Origin: Stomoxys calcitrans
Lineage: Eukaryota; Arthropoda; Insecta; Diptera; Muscidae
NCBI RefSeq assembly: GCF_963082655.1
Contig: NC_081552.1
Coordinates: 122,736,458 to 122,800,457 of the forward strand
Length of the DNA: 64,000 nt
Direction of reading: 5' to 3'
Below are positions 1 through 11,845 of this stretch, one piece after another; position 1 is the first letter of the stretch; every line of letters starts with the position of its first letter. A program made the translations under genes and the position numbers. The notes beneath the pieces are model-generated. The model was given only the letters and a program-made list of their open reading frames with translations, had not been told where the DNA came from and searched no databases.

Positions 1-22
1 AAATTGATTTTTATATATAAGA
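1..22 (-). mobile_element. Helitron family E, 5' terminus only (cut by window edge)
   Basis: Read on the minus strand, these bases start TCTTATATATAAAAATC, the same 5' end seen in the fuller family E copies near 35361 and 55850. The element starts with TC and the base before it is A, as expected for a Helitron inserted between A and T. The rest lies outside the window. Confidence 0.6.
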
Positions 23-558
23 TGTGGGCTATTCAATTATGTTGTTAAAAATTTCGGCGAATTAGTTTAAGGGCTGGTGTCTCGTGAGAAAAAATAGATT
101 TTGTGATAACTACCCGGTTAATTATATCGAGGGGATAAACATCCTGCTAACAAGCTTAGTTTTCTCGTACACTTTTTTCGTTAAATGAAAAAATTAAATA
201 AAATGAAAAATATACACTCATTGAAAAAAGTTTGCTGAAAATAACAAACTCTGTCTGCTGAATATTAGTAGTTAATTTTGCTGCTATTTTAGCACTAGTT
301 CTGCAATTTCAGAGCAGCAGGCTGACTGCTGAAAAGTCTGTTGTTAATTGAAAATGACTGCTGCTTAATTATGAAAGGGATGTTAGGAGGAAAAATAAAA
401 TACAAATGTAAATGTGTGTCTCGGTGGATGTTTATAATCACCACTGAATCTATATTTTCCATAATCTTTTTTCTTAAAATTTAAAAACAAAAGGGAATGC
501 CAGTCATGTACATATTAGAAGAGTAATAAAATACCAGCGAGATCAACTAAATTTCTTA
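23..558. other. Unassigned AT-rich sequence
   Basis: No coding signal or recognised repeat boundary. A CTGCTG-rich patch lies at about 245-370. Position between the family E edge and a Helentron fragment suggests intron sequence of the channel gene, but this is inference. Confidence 0.3.
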
Positions 559-664
559 AAACAAGTAAAAAGGCGTTAAGTTCGGCCGGGCCGAACTTTG
601 GATACCCACCACCTCGGGTATATATGTAAACATCCTTTCGTCAAAATCCGGTGAAATTTTCGAT
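559..664 (-). mobile_element. Helentron-derived element, family B, solo 3' end
   Basis: Starts AACAAGTAAAA, then the palindrome TTCGGCCGGGCCGAA and GGATACCCACCACC, which is the 3' terminus of family B (compare 25400 onward). Similarity fades after about 660, so only about 100 bp of the 3' end remains. Confidence 0.65.
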
Positions 665-1024
665 GAATAACCTTGATATTCACATAGCTAACATTGTCAT
701 TCTTCCGAAGAATATAACAATAAAAAACTAACAACTTCAATAATAATGTGTTATCAATATTATCAAAACTGTTAATAAAATGGACTGCATTTAACTAGGA
801 AGAGCTAGCGTATAAAGATATGAAGAGAAAGTATATACATATGTATGTATAATATTGTAAAAACATTCTATAGGTATTTATAAAGTCTGGTGATCTAAGC
901 TTATACAGGTAAGTTTCAGTCCCATCCTTAGCCCCATCACTACCGATGTTTTACAAACATAATTTATTCACTCCGATTGCTCTGTTGTAGCTATATCTGT
1001 GAATAAGCGTGTACATTTGCATTA
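665..1024. other. Unassigned AT-rich sequence
   Basis: No gene, RNA or repeat boundary recognised. It lies directly upstream of element A1 and is probably intronic. Confidence 0.25.
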
Positions 1025-2824
1025 TTTTTATACCCTCCACCATAAGATGGGGGGTATACTAATTTCGTCATTCTGTTTGTAACTACTCGAAATATTCGTC
1101 TGAGACCCCATAAAGTATATATATTCTTGATCGTCGTGACATTTTATGTCGATCTAGCCATGTCCGTCCGTCTGTCCGTCCGTCCGTCCGTCCGTCTGTC
1201 TGTCGAAAGCACGCTAACTTCCGAAGGAGTAAAGCTAGCCGCTTGAAATTTTGCACAAATACTTCTTATTAGTGTAGGTCGGTTGGTATTGTAAATTGGC
1301 CATATCGGTCCATGTTTTGATATAGCTGCCATATAAACCGATCTTGGGTCTTGACTTCTTGAGCCTCTAGAGGGCGCAATTCTTATCCGAATGGAATGGA
1401 ATTTCGCACGACGTGTTTTGTTATGATATCCAACATTTGTGCCAAGTATGGTTTAAATCGGTCCATAACCTGATATAGCTGCCATATAAATTGATCTTGG
1501 ATCTTGACTTCTTGAGCCTCTAGAGGGCGCAATTCTTATCCGATTGGAATGGAATTTCGCACGACGTGTTTTGTTATGATATCCAACAACTGTGCCAAGT
1601 ATGGTTCAAATCGGTCCATAACCGGATATACCTGCCATATAAACCGATCTTGGGTCTTGACTTCTTGAGCCTCTAGAGTGCGCAATTCTTATCCGATTGA
1701 AATGAAATTTTGCACGACGTGTTCTGTTATAATATCCAACAACTGTGCCAAGTATGGTTCAAATCGGTTCATAACCTGATATAGCTGCCATATAAATTGA
1801 TCTTGGGTCTTGACTTCTTGAGCCTGTAGAGGGCGCAATTCTTATCCGAATGGAATGGAATTTCGCACGACGTGTTTTGCTATGATATCCAACAACTGTG
1901 CCAAGTATGGTTTAAATCGGTCCATAACCTGATATAGCTGCCATATAAATTGATCTTGGGTCTTGACTTCTTGAGCCTCTAGAGGGCGCAATTCTTATCC
2001 GAATGGAATGGAATTTCGCACGACGTGTTTTGTTATGATACCCAACAACTATGCCAAGCATGGTTTAAATCGGTCCATAACCTGATATATCTGCCATATA
2101 AACCGATCTTGGGTCTTGACTTCTTAAGCCTCTACAGGGCACAATTCTTATCCGATTTGAATGAATTTTTGCACGAGGTATTTCGTTATTCATTCAACAA
2201 CTGTGCCAAGTATGGTTGAAATCGGTCGATAACCTGATATAGCTGTCATATAAACAGATCTGGGGATTTGACTTCTTGAGCTTCTAGAGGGCGCAATTCC
2301 TATCCGATTTGGCTGAAATTTTGCATGACGTATTTTATTTTTACTTTCAACAACTGTGTTAAATAAGGTTCAAATCGGTTCATAACCTGATATAGCTGCC
2401 ATATAAACCGATCTGGGATCTCGACTTCTTGACCCCTAGAGGTCGCAATTATTATCCGATATGCCTGAAATTTTGTACGACGGATCCTCTCATGATCATC
2501 AACAAACGTGTTTATTATGGTCTGAATCGGTCTATAGCCCGATACAGATCCCATACAAATCGTTCTCTCTATTTTACTTCGTGAGCCCCAATGGGCGCAA
2601 TTCTTATACGAATTGGCTGAAATTTTACACAGGTCTCCAACATATAATATAATTGTGATCCGAACCGGACCATATCTTGGTATCGTTTTAATAGGAGAGC
2701 AACTCTTTTCTTATATCCTTTTTTGCCTAAGAAGAGATGCCGGGAAAAGAACTCGACAAATGCGATCCATGGTGGAGGGTATATAAGATTCGGCCCGGCC
2801 GAACTTAGCACGCTTTTACTTGTT
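1025..2824 (+). mobile_element. Helentron-derived element A1 (DINE-1/mini-me-like)
   Basis: Starts TTTTTATACCCTCCACCAT and ends GGTGGAGGGTATATAAG, palindrome TTCGGCCCGGCCGAA, then CTTTTACTTGTT. After the head come CATGTCCGTCCGTC and a (GTCY)n tract (about 1159-1205), then about nine tandem units of about 153 bp, each with GATATAGCTGCCATATAAA. This layout (subterminal inverted repeats, GTCY microsatellite, central repeats, 3' hairpin) matches DINE-1/HINE elements known from Diptera, which are non-autonomous Helentrons. No transposition protein is encoded. It is the longest family A copy here. Confidence 0.85.
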
Positions 2825-3029
2825 AATTATGTAACAGTTACACAATTATTATACTTTGGATAAAAAATAAGTATTACGAGTAATTGTAAAGATACAATTA
2901 CAATTACGAAACAAACCACATACTCTTTTGAACATTTATTAAAGTTAATTGATGATTAAATCAATGCCCTATGGAGAAGCAATTTCGCTGCAAATTGTTC
3001 AAATCAAAGTCATTCTTGAGGAAACTTAC
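2825..3029. other. Ca-alpha1D: Intron sequence downstream of alternative channel exon
   Basis: AT-rich sequence between the 5' splice donor of the exon at 3030-3144 and element A1. No further exon was recognised here; the expected next exon (IIIS1) is not seen down to base 1. Confidence 0.4.
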
Positions 3030-3144
3030 CTGTTAGTCTGAGAGAAACAGAAAAATGATGAACCCGCTGGTATGGGTTGAACTTGAGTACTAGTATTAAC
3101 CTCCGGTAAATTTTGTTGTATTTCTGAAGAATCATCAGCATATT
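3030..3144 (-). CDS. Ca-alpha1D: Ca-alpha1D alternative exon, end of II-III linker
   Basis: A 115-nt open exon bounded by an acceptor (TTAATTGTTAAG) and a good donor (GTAAGTTT). With the G left over from exon 33346-33288 it reads E-YADDSSEIQQ and ends PIPAGSSFFCFSQTNR, closely matching the short motif that sits just before segment IIIS1 in voltage-gated calcium channels. It enters in phase 1 and leaves in phase 2, exactly like the homologous exon at 33178-33031. Splicing the two in series gives AGA-ATA-TGC-TGA, a stop after three codons, so they can only be used as alternatives. It lacks the roughly 11 extra codons of the upstream version. Too short for ordinary ORF detection. It could instead be an unused relic, but the intact frame and splice sites argue against that. 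Confidence 0.75.
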
Positions 3145-3544
3145 CTTAACAATTAAAAAATATATTACTACAATTGTTAGATGTATTTACAAAACCATGC
3201 ATTTTCTAACAAAATAGTGTTTTGTTTTGCCAAAAAATGTATGAAGACTTTTAAAAAACTGAAAAGTATATTATATAAAAGGGCATCCCCTGCACCAAGT
3301 TTTTATCAAAGTTGAGATTTTGATGTAAAACATTTATTTTATTTTGATCAACAAATAGGCTCCCAATATTTAATGCCAAATAAATCGAGCGCAATTTTTA
3401 CCTATACTGCGTTTTCCAACGCTACATGAAATAATTGTTCACTTTTCTATACAGAAATATGACGAGACATTCTGACGTTATTTAGGTTTATGACAGTGGT
3501 GCACAAAATGGAAACGAAGTTTTATGCGTGAGTTAGGTTATGTT
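3145..3544. other. Intron sequence upstream of alternative exon
   Basis: AT-rich, no recognised gene. The first 40 bases on the minus-strand 5' side of the exon are T/A-rich and would hold its branch point and acceptor tract. Confidence 0.35.
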
Positions 3545-4020
3545 GAAAAGAGGGTGCCACATGGACATACACCTAAGCGAGCAATCTGCTTTTTGTGCGC
3601 TCGAAATATTAAAAAGTAACCTCGAAAAAGAAAATCTAAGTTAGGCATTGCGTGTTACGTACAAAATCCTTAATTATTTTCCATACCACGCCCCTAAGGT
3701 GGATCATGTCTGGTATTGTGTCCCCACCTAAGTGCCGGTATCGTATCTGTTAGCCGCGAAAGCCGGGCAATGACATAGAAAATGCTTCAACGTCTCATCA
3801 TCTTCCTCGCATGCCCTACAATTTGCTATTACTTGCCGCACCAATTTACATAAGAGAGCTCGTAGTTCTATGTGTTCGGTTATGATATCGAAGGCTGTAC
3901 TCCTCCTTCTTACTTCCTTTCAGTAATAGCTTCGTCTTCTCACGATCTAGATCTCCCCATAGTATTCTCGCATGAACTTCTCTCCATAAATTTGTATATT
4001 CCCCTCTTCTAATGAATATT
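3545..4020 (-). pseudogene. Non-LTR retrotransposon 3' fragment
   Basis: The minus strand encodes, in shifting frames, GDLDREKTKLLLKGS, then a cysteine-histidine block reading ACEEDDETLKHFLCHCPAF followed by GGDTIPDM. A C-x2-C...H-x4-C block with a LGGDT tail is typical of the C-terminus of LINE polyproteins of the I/Jockey/R1 type. Stops and frameshifts interrupt it. The stretch 3545-3650 (CCACATGGACATACACC...) probably belongs to its 3' UTR. Clade uncertain. Confidence 0.55.
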
Positions 4021-4364
4021 GAGTATCCGAAAGATAAGGTTAAGGTGATATGAAAACATAATTAATTTTTCCTTTCTTATCTATCGTTTAATCAGTAAAG
4101 ATATTGTGTTTAAAATGAAAAAACAAAAACTATGCTTTCTTAACAACGATTGAAACCAAGAGAAATAAAACACATGTGAATGGAGCATCAACACTATTTG
4201 AAATTTTAATTTGGTGCACCACTGTCTTATGTTTAAAGAAAGAGTCCGAAAAACAGTTACTGTCTTTTATTATAGTATCATACAATTCAAATTACGATCA
4301 ATCGTTTCGTATTATCTGTTATAGCATGTTATCGATATCTTACCAGTGCAAATTTGCACTGATA

Positions 4365-5825
4365 TTTTTATACCCTCCACCATAAGATGGGGGGTATACT
4401 AATTTCGTTATTCTGTTTGTAACTACTCGAAATATTCGTCTGAGACCCCATAAAGTATATATATTCTTGATCGTCGCGACATTTTATGTCGATTTAGCCA
4501 TGTCCGTCCGTCCGTCCGTCTGTCTGTCGAAAGCACGCTAACTTCCGAAGGAGTAAAGCTAGCCGCTTGAAATTTTGCACAAATACTTCTTATTAGTGTA
4601 GGTCGGTTGGTATTGTAAATGGGCCATATCGGTCCATGTTTTGATATAGCTGCCATATAAACCGATCTTGGGTCTTGACTTCTTGAGCCTCTAGAGTGCG
4701 CAATTCATATCCAATTGGAATGAAATTTTGCACGACGTGTTTTCCTATGATATCCAACAACTGTGCCAAGTATGGTTCAAATCGGTCCATAACCTGATAT
4801 AGCTGCCATATAAACCGATCTTGGGTCTTGACTTCTTGAGCCTCTAGCGTGCGCAATTCTTATCAGATCAGAATGAAATTTTGCACGACGTGTTTTGTTA
4901 TGATTTCCAAAAACTGTGCAAAGTTTGGTTCAAATCGGTCCATAACCTGATATAGCTGCCATATAAACCGATCAGGGGTCTTGACTTCTTGAGCCTCTAG
5001 AGTGCGCAATTCTTATCCGATTGAAATGGAATTTCGCACGACGTGTTTTGTTATGATACCTAACAACTGTGCCAAGTATGGTTTAAATCGGTTCATAACC
5101 TGATATAGCTGGGTCTTGACTTCTTGAGCCTCTAGAGGGCACAATTCTTATCCGATTTGAATGAGTTTTTGCACGAAGTATTTCGTCATGATATCCAACA
5201 ACTGTGCCAAGTATGGTTGAAATCGGTCCATAACCTGATATAGCTGTCATATAAAAAGATCTGGGGATTTGACTTATTGAGCTTCTAGAGGGCGCAATTC
5301 CTATCCGATTTGGCTGAAATTTTGCATGACGTATTTTATTTTTACTTTAAACAACTGTGTCAAATAAGGTTCAAATCGGTTCATAACCTGATATAGCTGC
5401 CATATAAACCGATCTGGGATCTTGATTTCTTGACCCCTAGAGGTCGCAATTATTATCCGATGTGCCTGATATTTTGTACGACGGATCCTCTCATGACCAT
5501 CAACAAACGTGTTTATTTTGTTCTGAATCGGTCTATAACCCGATACAGATCCCATATAAATCGTTCTCTCTATTTTACTTCGTAAGCCCCAATGGGCGCA
5601 ATTCTTATACGAATTGGCTGAAATTTTACACAGATCTCCAACATATAATTTAATTGTGGTCCGAACCGGACCATATCTTGATATCGTTTTAATAGCAGAG
5701 CAACTCTTTTTTTATATCCTCTTTAGCCTGAAAAGAGATGCCGGGAAAACAACTCGACAAATGCGATCCATGGTGGAGGGTATATAAGATTCGGCCCGGC
5801 CGAACTTAGCACGATTTTACTTGTT
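4365..5825 (+). mobile_element. Helentron-derived element A2
   Basis: Full-length family A layout: head ATACCCTCCACCAT at 4371, a short (GTCY)n tract (about 4503-4530), about eight 153-bp units (one shortened near 5100-5120) and the 3' palindrome with TTTTACTTGTT. Its end abuts the 3' end of the LINE that runs leftward from 9870. Confidence 0.85.
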
Positions 5826-5829
5826 TTTT

Positions 5830-7614
5830 TTTATTTTAGTCTATAGATAATAAATATTCCTACAGACTAATAACAATATATTTACAAATGTATTATTAAC
5901 TAAGAATTTAAAAATAATATAATTTTCTTTTTTAAATTTGCTCGATTCTCAGATAGATCTATTATATCTTTTCAGTTGATTAAATTGATAACATAGGTGC
6001 CGAAAAGGATCATTATTGGCATAGTTGGTTTTATAATAAGAAATTTTCAAAAGATCAAAGTATCTGGTAGGTCTGATAGGAACGTTAAAGAAAATTCGAC
6101 TTAAAAGAAAGCAGAAATCTATTTGACCATGAATTAATGTAGTCAAAAACGTAATGTTTAGCATGGTTCTACGACTTTTTTATGTAGGAAGCTTTATAAG
6201 ATTTAATCGGCACTCAAACGAAGGTAATGAACTTCTGTCCCACCCATTTCGACGGACACAAATTAATAGAAATTGTTTTTGAACCGATTCTATCAAATGA
6301 GAATGAATATTGTAGTACGGATCCCATACCACTGAACCATACTCGAGATTACTTCCGACTAGTGACGTATATAAGTTTTCCGTCACAGAGAAATCATTAA
6401 GTTTTTTACTCCAGCGTTTTATGAAGTCAAGAGCACTACGTGCTTTGTTGACAACCATTGAGATGTGTTGAGGGAAGTTTAAGCGTTGGTCTAGAAAAAT
6501 TCAAGGTCTTTAAAGCTATAGACTACTTCAAGTTGATTGGAACCCAAAAAGTACCTAGTTTTAAGAGAGGTTATTCTTGAAAATGATATGCGTTTGCATT
6601 TGGAAATATAAAGTTCCATAAAGTTCTGTTTGCACCATTCGTAAAGAGCATCAAGGTCATACTGAAGAAAACACTGTTCATCAGAGTCTCTCGTTGATCT
6701 GAAGATCTTTACATCATCTGTATACATCAAAATATTCGAGTGTTTTATAGTAAAAGGGAAATCGTTTATGAACAAACAAAACAGCACAGGGCCAAGATGA
6801 CTAAACTGTGGAACACCAGAACAGATGGACTGAAACCAATAAGGCCTTTCTTTCTTAACAGAAGGTTGTGGTTGACTTTATCAAATGCTTTACTAAAATC
6901 GGTATACATTTGGTAGCGTTCCCTAAAACCATCGTTGACCAAAGAAGTAAATTCTCAAATATTTGTTATTGCCTCTGTAATTAGACACCTCAATGCGAAT
7001 AACGGTCTTATATAAGATTGCTTCCACAATTCCGGCAGATATCCATGTTTTAATGAACTGTTGAAAAGTGTACAAAGGGGATACGAAAGTTCGAGAGCGC
7101 AATGCTTTAAAATGTTCGATGAAATTCCATCTGGACCTGGGATTAAAAGTTATCATCAGTGACCTTAAATTTTCGAATACTACGTTTTCGCCAATCCCAG
7201 ACACGTCTATAATAGCTGAATTGTTGATTGTGTATGGACATATTCCACATAAATCATAATAATTATCAGAGTAAGAAGTGCTAAAAATAGTCAGCAAAGA
7301 CGTCGGCAGAGCCTGAATCGTTATCAGCTACTTTAGCTTTATATCTAAAAAAGATCGGTATACTATTACAACGGCGCTTTGAATTCACAAATTTGTAGAA
7401 CGATTTAGGATTTGATTTCAATTGATTTCTAATTTTATTCAAATAACTAGCAAACGCCAATTTGTTTTCTTTATTATATTCGCATCTTGTTAATGAATAC
7501 ATCGAAAAGTCAGACGTTGACCCTGAGCGCTTAACCCTTTGTTGTATTCCACGGAGGACCAGATGCGTCGTAGTAGTTTTAGGGACAGATTGAGTTGAAA
7601 TCATTTCACTGATA
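5830..7614 (-). pseudogene. Non-LTR retrotransposon, reverse transcriptase half
   Basis: Minus-strand frames read, from high to low coordinates: a linker (SYLNKIRNQLKSNPKSFYKF), RT palm pieces, SHLGPVLFCLFINDFPF-like text near 6800, the YTDD catalytic box at about 6720 (normally YADD), and a C-terminal EYGSVVWDPYY region near 6330. Frames are broken several times, so it is dead. The family resembles Jockey/CR1-type LINEs with an apurinic endonuclease. Its 3' UTR (about 5838-5965) recurs at 18335 and 46790. It continues at 8755 beyond inserted element A3. Confidence 0.7.
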
Positions 7615-8754
7615 TTTTTATACCCTCCACCATAAGATGGGGGGTATACTAATATCGTCATTCTGTTTGTAACTACTCGAGATATTCGTCTGAGACCCCA
7701 TAAAGTATATATATGCTTGATCGTTGCGTCATTTTATGTCGATCTAGCCATGTCCGTCCGTCTGTCCGTTCGTCCGTCCGTCCGTATGTCTGTCGAAAGC
7801 ACGCTAACTTCCGAAGGAGTAAAGCTAGCCGCTTGAAATTTTGCACAAATACTTCTTATTAGTGTAGGTCGGTTGGTATTGTAAATGGGCCATATCGGTC
7901 CATGTTTGATCCGATCTTGGGTCTTGATTTCTTGAGCCTGTAGAGTGCGCAATTCTTATCCGATTGGGATGAAATTTTGCACAACGTGTTTTGTTATGAT
8001 ATCCAACAACTGTGCCAAGTATGGTTCAAATCGGTCTATAACTTGATATAGCTGTCATATAAACCGATCTTGGGTCTTGACTTCTTGAGCCTCTAGAGTG
8101 CGCAATTCTTATCCGATTTGACTGAAATTTTGCATGACGTCTTTTGCTGTGATATCCAAGAACTGTGCCAAGTATAGTTCAAATCGGTCCATAACCTAAT
8201 ATAGCTGCCATATAAACCGATCTTGGGTCTTGACTTCTTGAGCCTCTAGAGTACGCAATTCTTATCCGATTGGAATGAAATTTTGCACGACGTGTTTTGT
8301 TATGATATCCAACAACAGTGCCAAGTATGCTACAAATCGGTTCATAACCTGATATAGCTGCCATATAAACCGATCTGGGATCTTCACTTCTTGAGCCTCT
8401 AGAGGTCGCAATTATTATCCGATTTGCCTGAAATTATGTACTACTGATCCTCTCATGACCATCAACATACGTGTTTATTATGATCTGAATCGGTCTATAG
8501 CCCGATACAGCTCCCATATAAATCGATCTCTATATTTTAATTCTTGAGCCCCCAAAGGGCGCAATTTTCATTCGAATTTGCTGACATTTTACACAGGTCT
8601 CCAACATGTAATAATATAATAATAGCAGAGCAAATCTTTTCTTATATCGTTTTTTGCCTAAGAAGAGATGCCGGGAGAAGAACTCGGCAAATGCGATCCA
8701 TGGTGGAGGGTATGTAAGATTCGGCCGGCCGAACTTACCACGCTTTTACTTGTT
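7615..8754 (+). mobile_element. Helentron-derived element A3, nested in LINE
   Basis: Complete family A ends, GTCY tract at about 7753-7796 and about five 153-bp units. The LINE continues on both sides in the same orientation (RT below, endonuclease above), so A3 inserted into the LINE. Confidence 0.85.
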
Positions 8755-9870
8755 AGATCTGAAAATTTCATTCCAATGAACAAAGTGGTATAGGGTATAA
8801 GTAATTAGAATGTCGGATTATGTCTATCCGCAGGACTTACAACCGGATCATTAGAACTTAAACATAACTCAGATGGTTGATTAACGAAAACAAGATCGAG
8901 TAATTTAGAAAAATGAATTGTTTATGTAATTAATTTGAAAATTACCAAAATTTAACAATATGCCGATTCATTCATTAGAAATGCCATTTGGTATCACGGT
9001 TGTTAAATCATTTGACTTGGACTAATGAATCCAGTTAACTTGAGGAAGATTAAAATCACGTGCAGATACGTGTTTTAAATAAATATCCTCACATGAAGAG
9101 GGTGGGACGCAAAGCATGAAATAAATATTGAAACATTTTTCAAAAATATCTTTACGGCTACAAATTCGATATCCAAGGAAAATTTCACTATTATTTCTTC
9201 AGAAGGAAATTCAGTGGAGCACACCACCATCAGATTTTTTCATTTTATCGTTCCGATCACGCCTATATATTTGATATTTAGAATGTAATATTTCAGAATC
9301 GTATACCTTATTCTGAAGCCAAGTTTTAATAAAAGCGATGATATGATAATCGAAAATAAAGCTACCTGAGTAAAGATACGATAGTTTTGTATTTAACCCT
9401 CTAACATTTTGATATACTGGAGATATGTGATCAGCAGCAAATGATAAATTCAGTTTTTTTGGCATAATTTCAGAGTTAGAATTAATTGGGAGGTAAACAA
9501 CATCAGATCGAGGCGTATCCCTGAAAATATATTCTCTGATAAATGTCTTAGCGGACCAAAAATCAGGTTTTATAACGACTTCAAAAATCAGGTTTTATAA
9601 CGACTTCAAAAATGTCTTCTGGAACAATGATTCGGAAAGAAAGATTTTGTCCGCAATATTTGACTTGCACTGGATGGGACTAAAATAAAACACAGCAAGT
9701 ATTCTTACAAAACCATAATTCAACTCGTTGAGGAAAACAACAATCCTGGTTCAGTATAAAACGCGATAAAGCAAAAAATCCATAAATAGGATTAATGCAT
9801 CCCTTACTGAATGGCTTACTTCCAAAATGGTATTTTTTTCCGTATTTGAACAATGTATGGTGTTCCAAAA
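8755..9870 (-). pseudogene. Non-LTR retrotransposon, endonuclease half
   Basis: Minus strand 9465-9211 reads VYQNVRGLNTKLSYLYS...FIKTWL...YRRDR...DGGVLH, the N-terminal part of an apurinic-type LINE endonuclease. Below it come DFNLPQVNW (catalytic GDFN-type motif, near 9030) and LDLVFVNQPSE (near 8900). It joins in order to the RT half beyond A3. Upstream of 9480 is a possible ORF1 remnant with no clear domain. A 24-bp tandem duplication lies at about 9566-9612. Frameshifts show it is inactive. Confidence 0.65.
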
Positions 9871-10386
9871 TGCCCCGGTACTAAACTTTTGCCTTGTATA
9901 CTATTGTCCCGTTATATGTTCGTCCGATTCAGTGCATATGTTCTGGATAGAATTGCAGTGCAAAGTTGTTCTGGTATGTTATCGAAATCATGCAATAGCC
10001 GCAACTCTGTAATCTATAACTAAAATCCTTTTGTTAAATTTGTCGACAAAAAAATAGTTTGGTCTTACGATTATGCTATTCTCCAATTCCTCGTTAACAG
10101 AAATCGTTATCTTTTTTTTTGGCAACTCTACAAAAAAAAAAAAACGAAAACCACAAAGAGGAAATGAGAAAAAATAATTCTAGCCTGAAATTCTTCCTAA
10201 TTGTACTTAAAAACATTGCAAATCTAAATGAAATGTACACAATTATTTAGGAAAACTATACCAATTTATTCCAATATCATGTTAAGAATATCATCATGCC
10301 GCGCTATTTAATTGATTGTTAAGTTTTAGGTTTTCGATTTAATTCAACGATTTTCTGTAAAATATTTTACAGACTTCCACTACAGG
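9871..10386. other. Unassigned sequence with poly-A/T tracts
   Basis: No coding signal. May include 5' LINE sequence and intron. T and A runs at about 10110-10145. Confidence 0.25.
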
Positions 10387-10487
10387 TAATAACAAACGAT
10401 CTATCTGGATTTGCCCCGTATTTTGGAGGCCACTGTAGTGCAGACATTATTATGTCTGCCTATGACGGAGTTGAGGATGGAAAATAA
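10387..10487 (+). repeat. SINE head fragment, first direct copy
   Basis: Contains GGAGGCCACTGTAGTGCAGA and GTCTGCCTATGACG, a degenerate head of the tRNA-derived SINE seen at 30853. Repeated almost exactly at 10737-10836, on the other side of a mariner derivative. Confidence 0.6.
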
Positions 10488-10501
10488 CATATGACATAAT
10501 A

Positions 10502-10735
10502 TTGGGTTGCCCAAAAAGTAATTGCGGATTTTTTAAAAGAAAGTAAATGCATTTTAATAAAACTTAGAATGAACTTTAATCAAATATTTTTTTTTACACT
10601 TTTTTTCTAAAGCAAGCTAAAAGTAACAGCTGATAACTGACAGAGGAAAGAATGCAATTACAGAGTCAGAAGCTGTGAAAAAATTTGTCAACGCCGACTA
10701 TATGAAAAATCCGCGATTACTTTTTGGGCAACCCA
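10502..10735 (-). mobile_element. Internally deleted mariner (DD34D) derivative
   Basis: Terminal inverted repeats TTGGGTTGCCCAAAAAGTAA / ...TTTTTGGGCAACCCA flanked by TA. About 234 bp with only terminal sequence of the mariner at 17390-18332. No coding capacity; would depend on a transposase in trans. Confidence 0.85.
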
Positions 10736-10736
10736 T

Positions 10737-10836
10737 AATAACAAACGATCTATCTGGATTTGCCCCGTATTTTGGAGGCCACTGTAGTGCAGACATTAAT
10801 ATGTCTGCCTATGACGGAGTTGAGGATGGAAAATAA
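10737..10836 (+). repeat. SINE head fragment, second direct copy
   Basis: Near-identical to 10387-10487. The two copies flank the mariner derivative, indicating a tandem duplication of about 100 bp that the mariner entered at the junction. Confidence 0.6.
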
Positions 10837-11041
10837 AATATGAGAATTTCTATTTCGTGGTATTGTGCGCAAAATGCTAAGATTGGTATTTATTACGATT
10901 CATTTGAAATGTGTAAATGAATTATTTTGTATATAAATTTGTATATAACTTGTGTCAAGCTCCAAGTTATACAGCCATATAAAAAATAGATTTCATACTA
11001 CTTTTGAATATTCTGACTTTTGTATTATGTGAGATGTCACT

Positions 11042-11845
11042 TCATCTCCAAAATTTGTTGAATTTAAGAAATGCGCTTCTAGCCTTGTTGGTACTTACGA
11101 GTACGTCTGCCTCTGATCCTCCGTCCTTTGTTTTTTTTTTCTGCCAAGATAGTAGAAGTTGTCAATGTCTTCATTGATGTGGTCGTTTATAGTGAGCGTT
11201 GTTAGATTTGATGTTCTGCTTATCTTCTGGCTTACTTTAGCAGCATTTTCATTCAATCGTTCCAATTTCGCCTTTATGTGCTCAAAGCAATGCACAAAAA
11301 GGCATATGTCATCCGTGTAGTCGATGTCTGCAAGGAAGTCGTTTGTGCCCCAGCGTATGCCATAGGGTGCCTCAGCATTAGCTGCTTTTAATACGGACTC
11401 TAATAAAATTAAAAATAGCGTCGGCGATAGGATACAACCTTGCTTCACTCTTTTATCGATCCAGAAAGTTCGGCTCTCTTTTCCATGGATGCCGACTGAA
11501 ATTTCAGCAGGGATGAAATTTCAACAGCGTGCACCACATTGAAGTTCTCGAAACTGTGTCAAACGCATGCTCGAAGTCGATGAATAAAAGGGGTAGTTAA
11601 TATGGTCGGTACAAGAACGTCCTGGCCGAAAACGTGCCTGTCCCTTCCACAAAATACTGTCATGTCCAGGCGAAATACGCTGCAGAAGAAGACTTGCTAT
11701 CACTTTATTTATTGCGTTTAGCAATGTAATCCCCCCTGCAGTTTTTACACTGGGTGAGTTCACCCTTCTTTAGGATTGTGAACATTATCCCTTCCATTCC
11801 GAGGGGATATCATTTGTCTCCCAACCTCTATGGGATTATGGGATA
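11042..11845 (-). pseudogene. RTE-like LINE, reverse transcriptase half
   Basis: Minus strand: IPSEWKGIMFTILKKGE, GITLLNAINKVIASLLLQR, GQARFRPGRSCTDHI (11763-11600), then KQGCILSPTLFLILLESVL and the DIDYTDDICLF box (catalytic DD) at 11440-11300, then a tail with ARSAFLKFNKFW near 11065. These are successive RT motifs of the LINE group often annotated as craniofacial-development-protein-2-like. A frameshift near 11520 and an internal loss disable it. Its missing 5' half lies at 12205-13705 on the opposite strand. Confidence 0.75.

Noticed and set aside
2300..2554. Recurrent 60-130 aa open frames in family A elements (peptides such as DRFIWQLYQVMNRFEPYL)
   Set aside because: They come from a repeat unit of 153 bp, divisible by three; they appear in every copy, on both strands, with no domain, start context or frame conservation across families.
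1025..2824. Regular direct repeats that look like a CRISPR array
   Set aside because: Units are 153 bp without short repeat/unique spacer alternation, in an insect transposon context with intron-split genes nearby.
3030..3144. A second calcium channel gene
   Set aside because: Only this exon is present, on the same strand as the other channel exons and with compatible phases; an alternative exon is simpler.
6923..7297. 124-aa open frame as a separate gene
   Set aside because: Lies within the broken LINE RT region, in a shifted frame.
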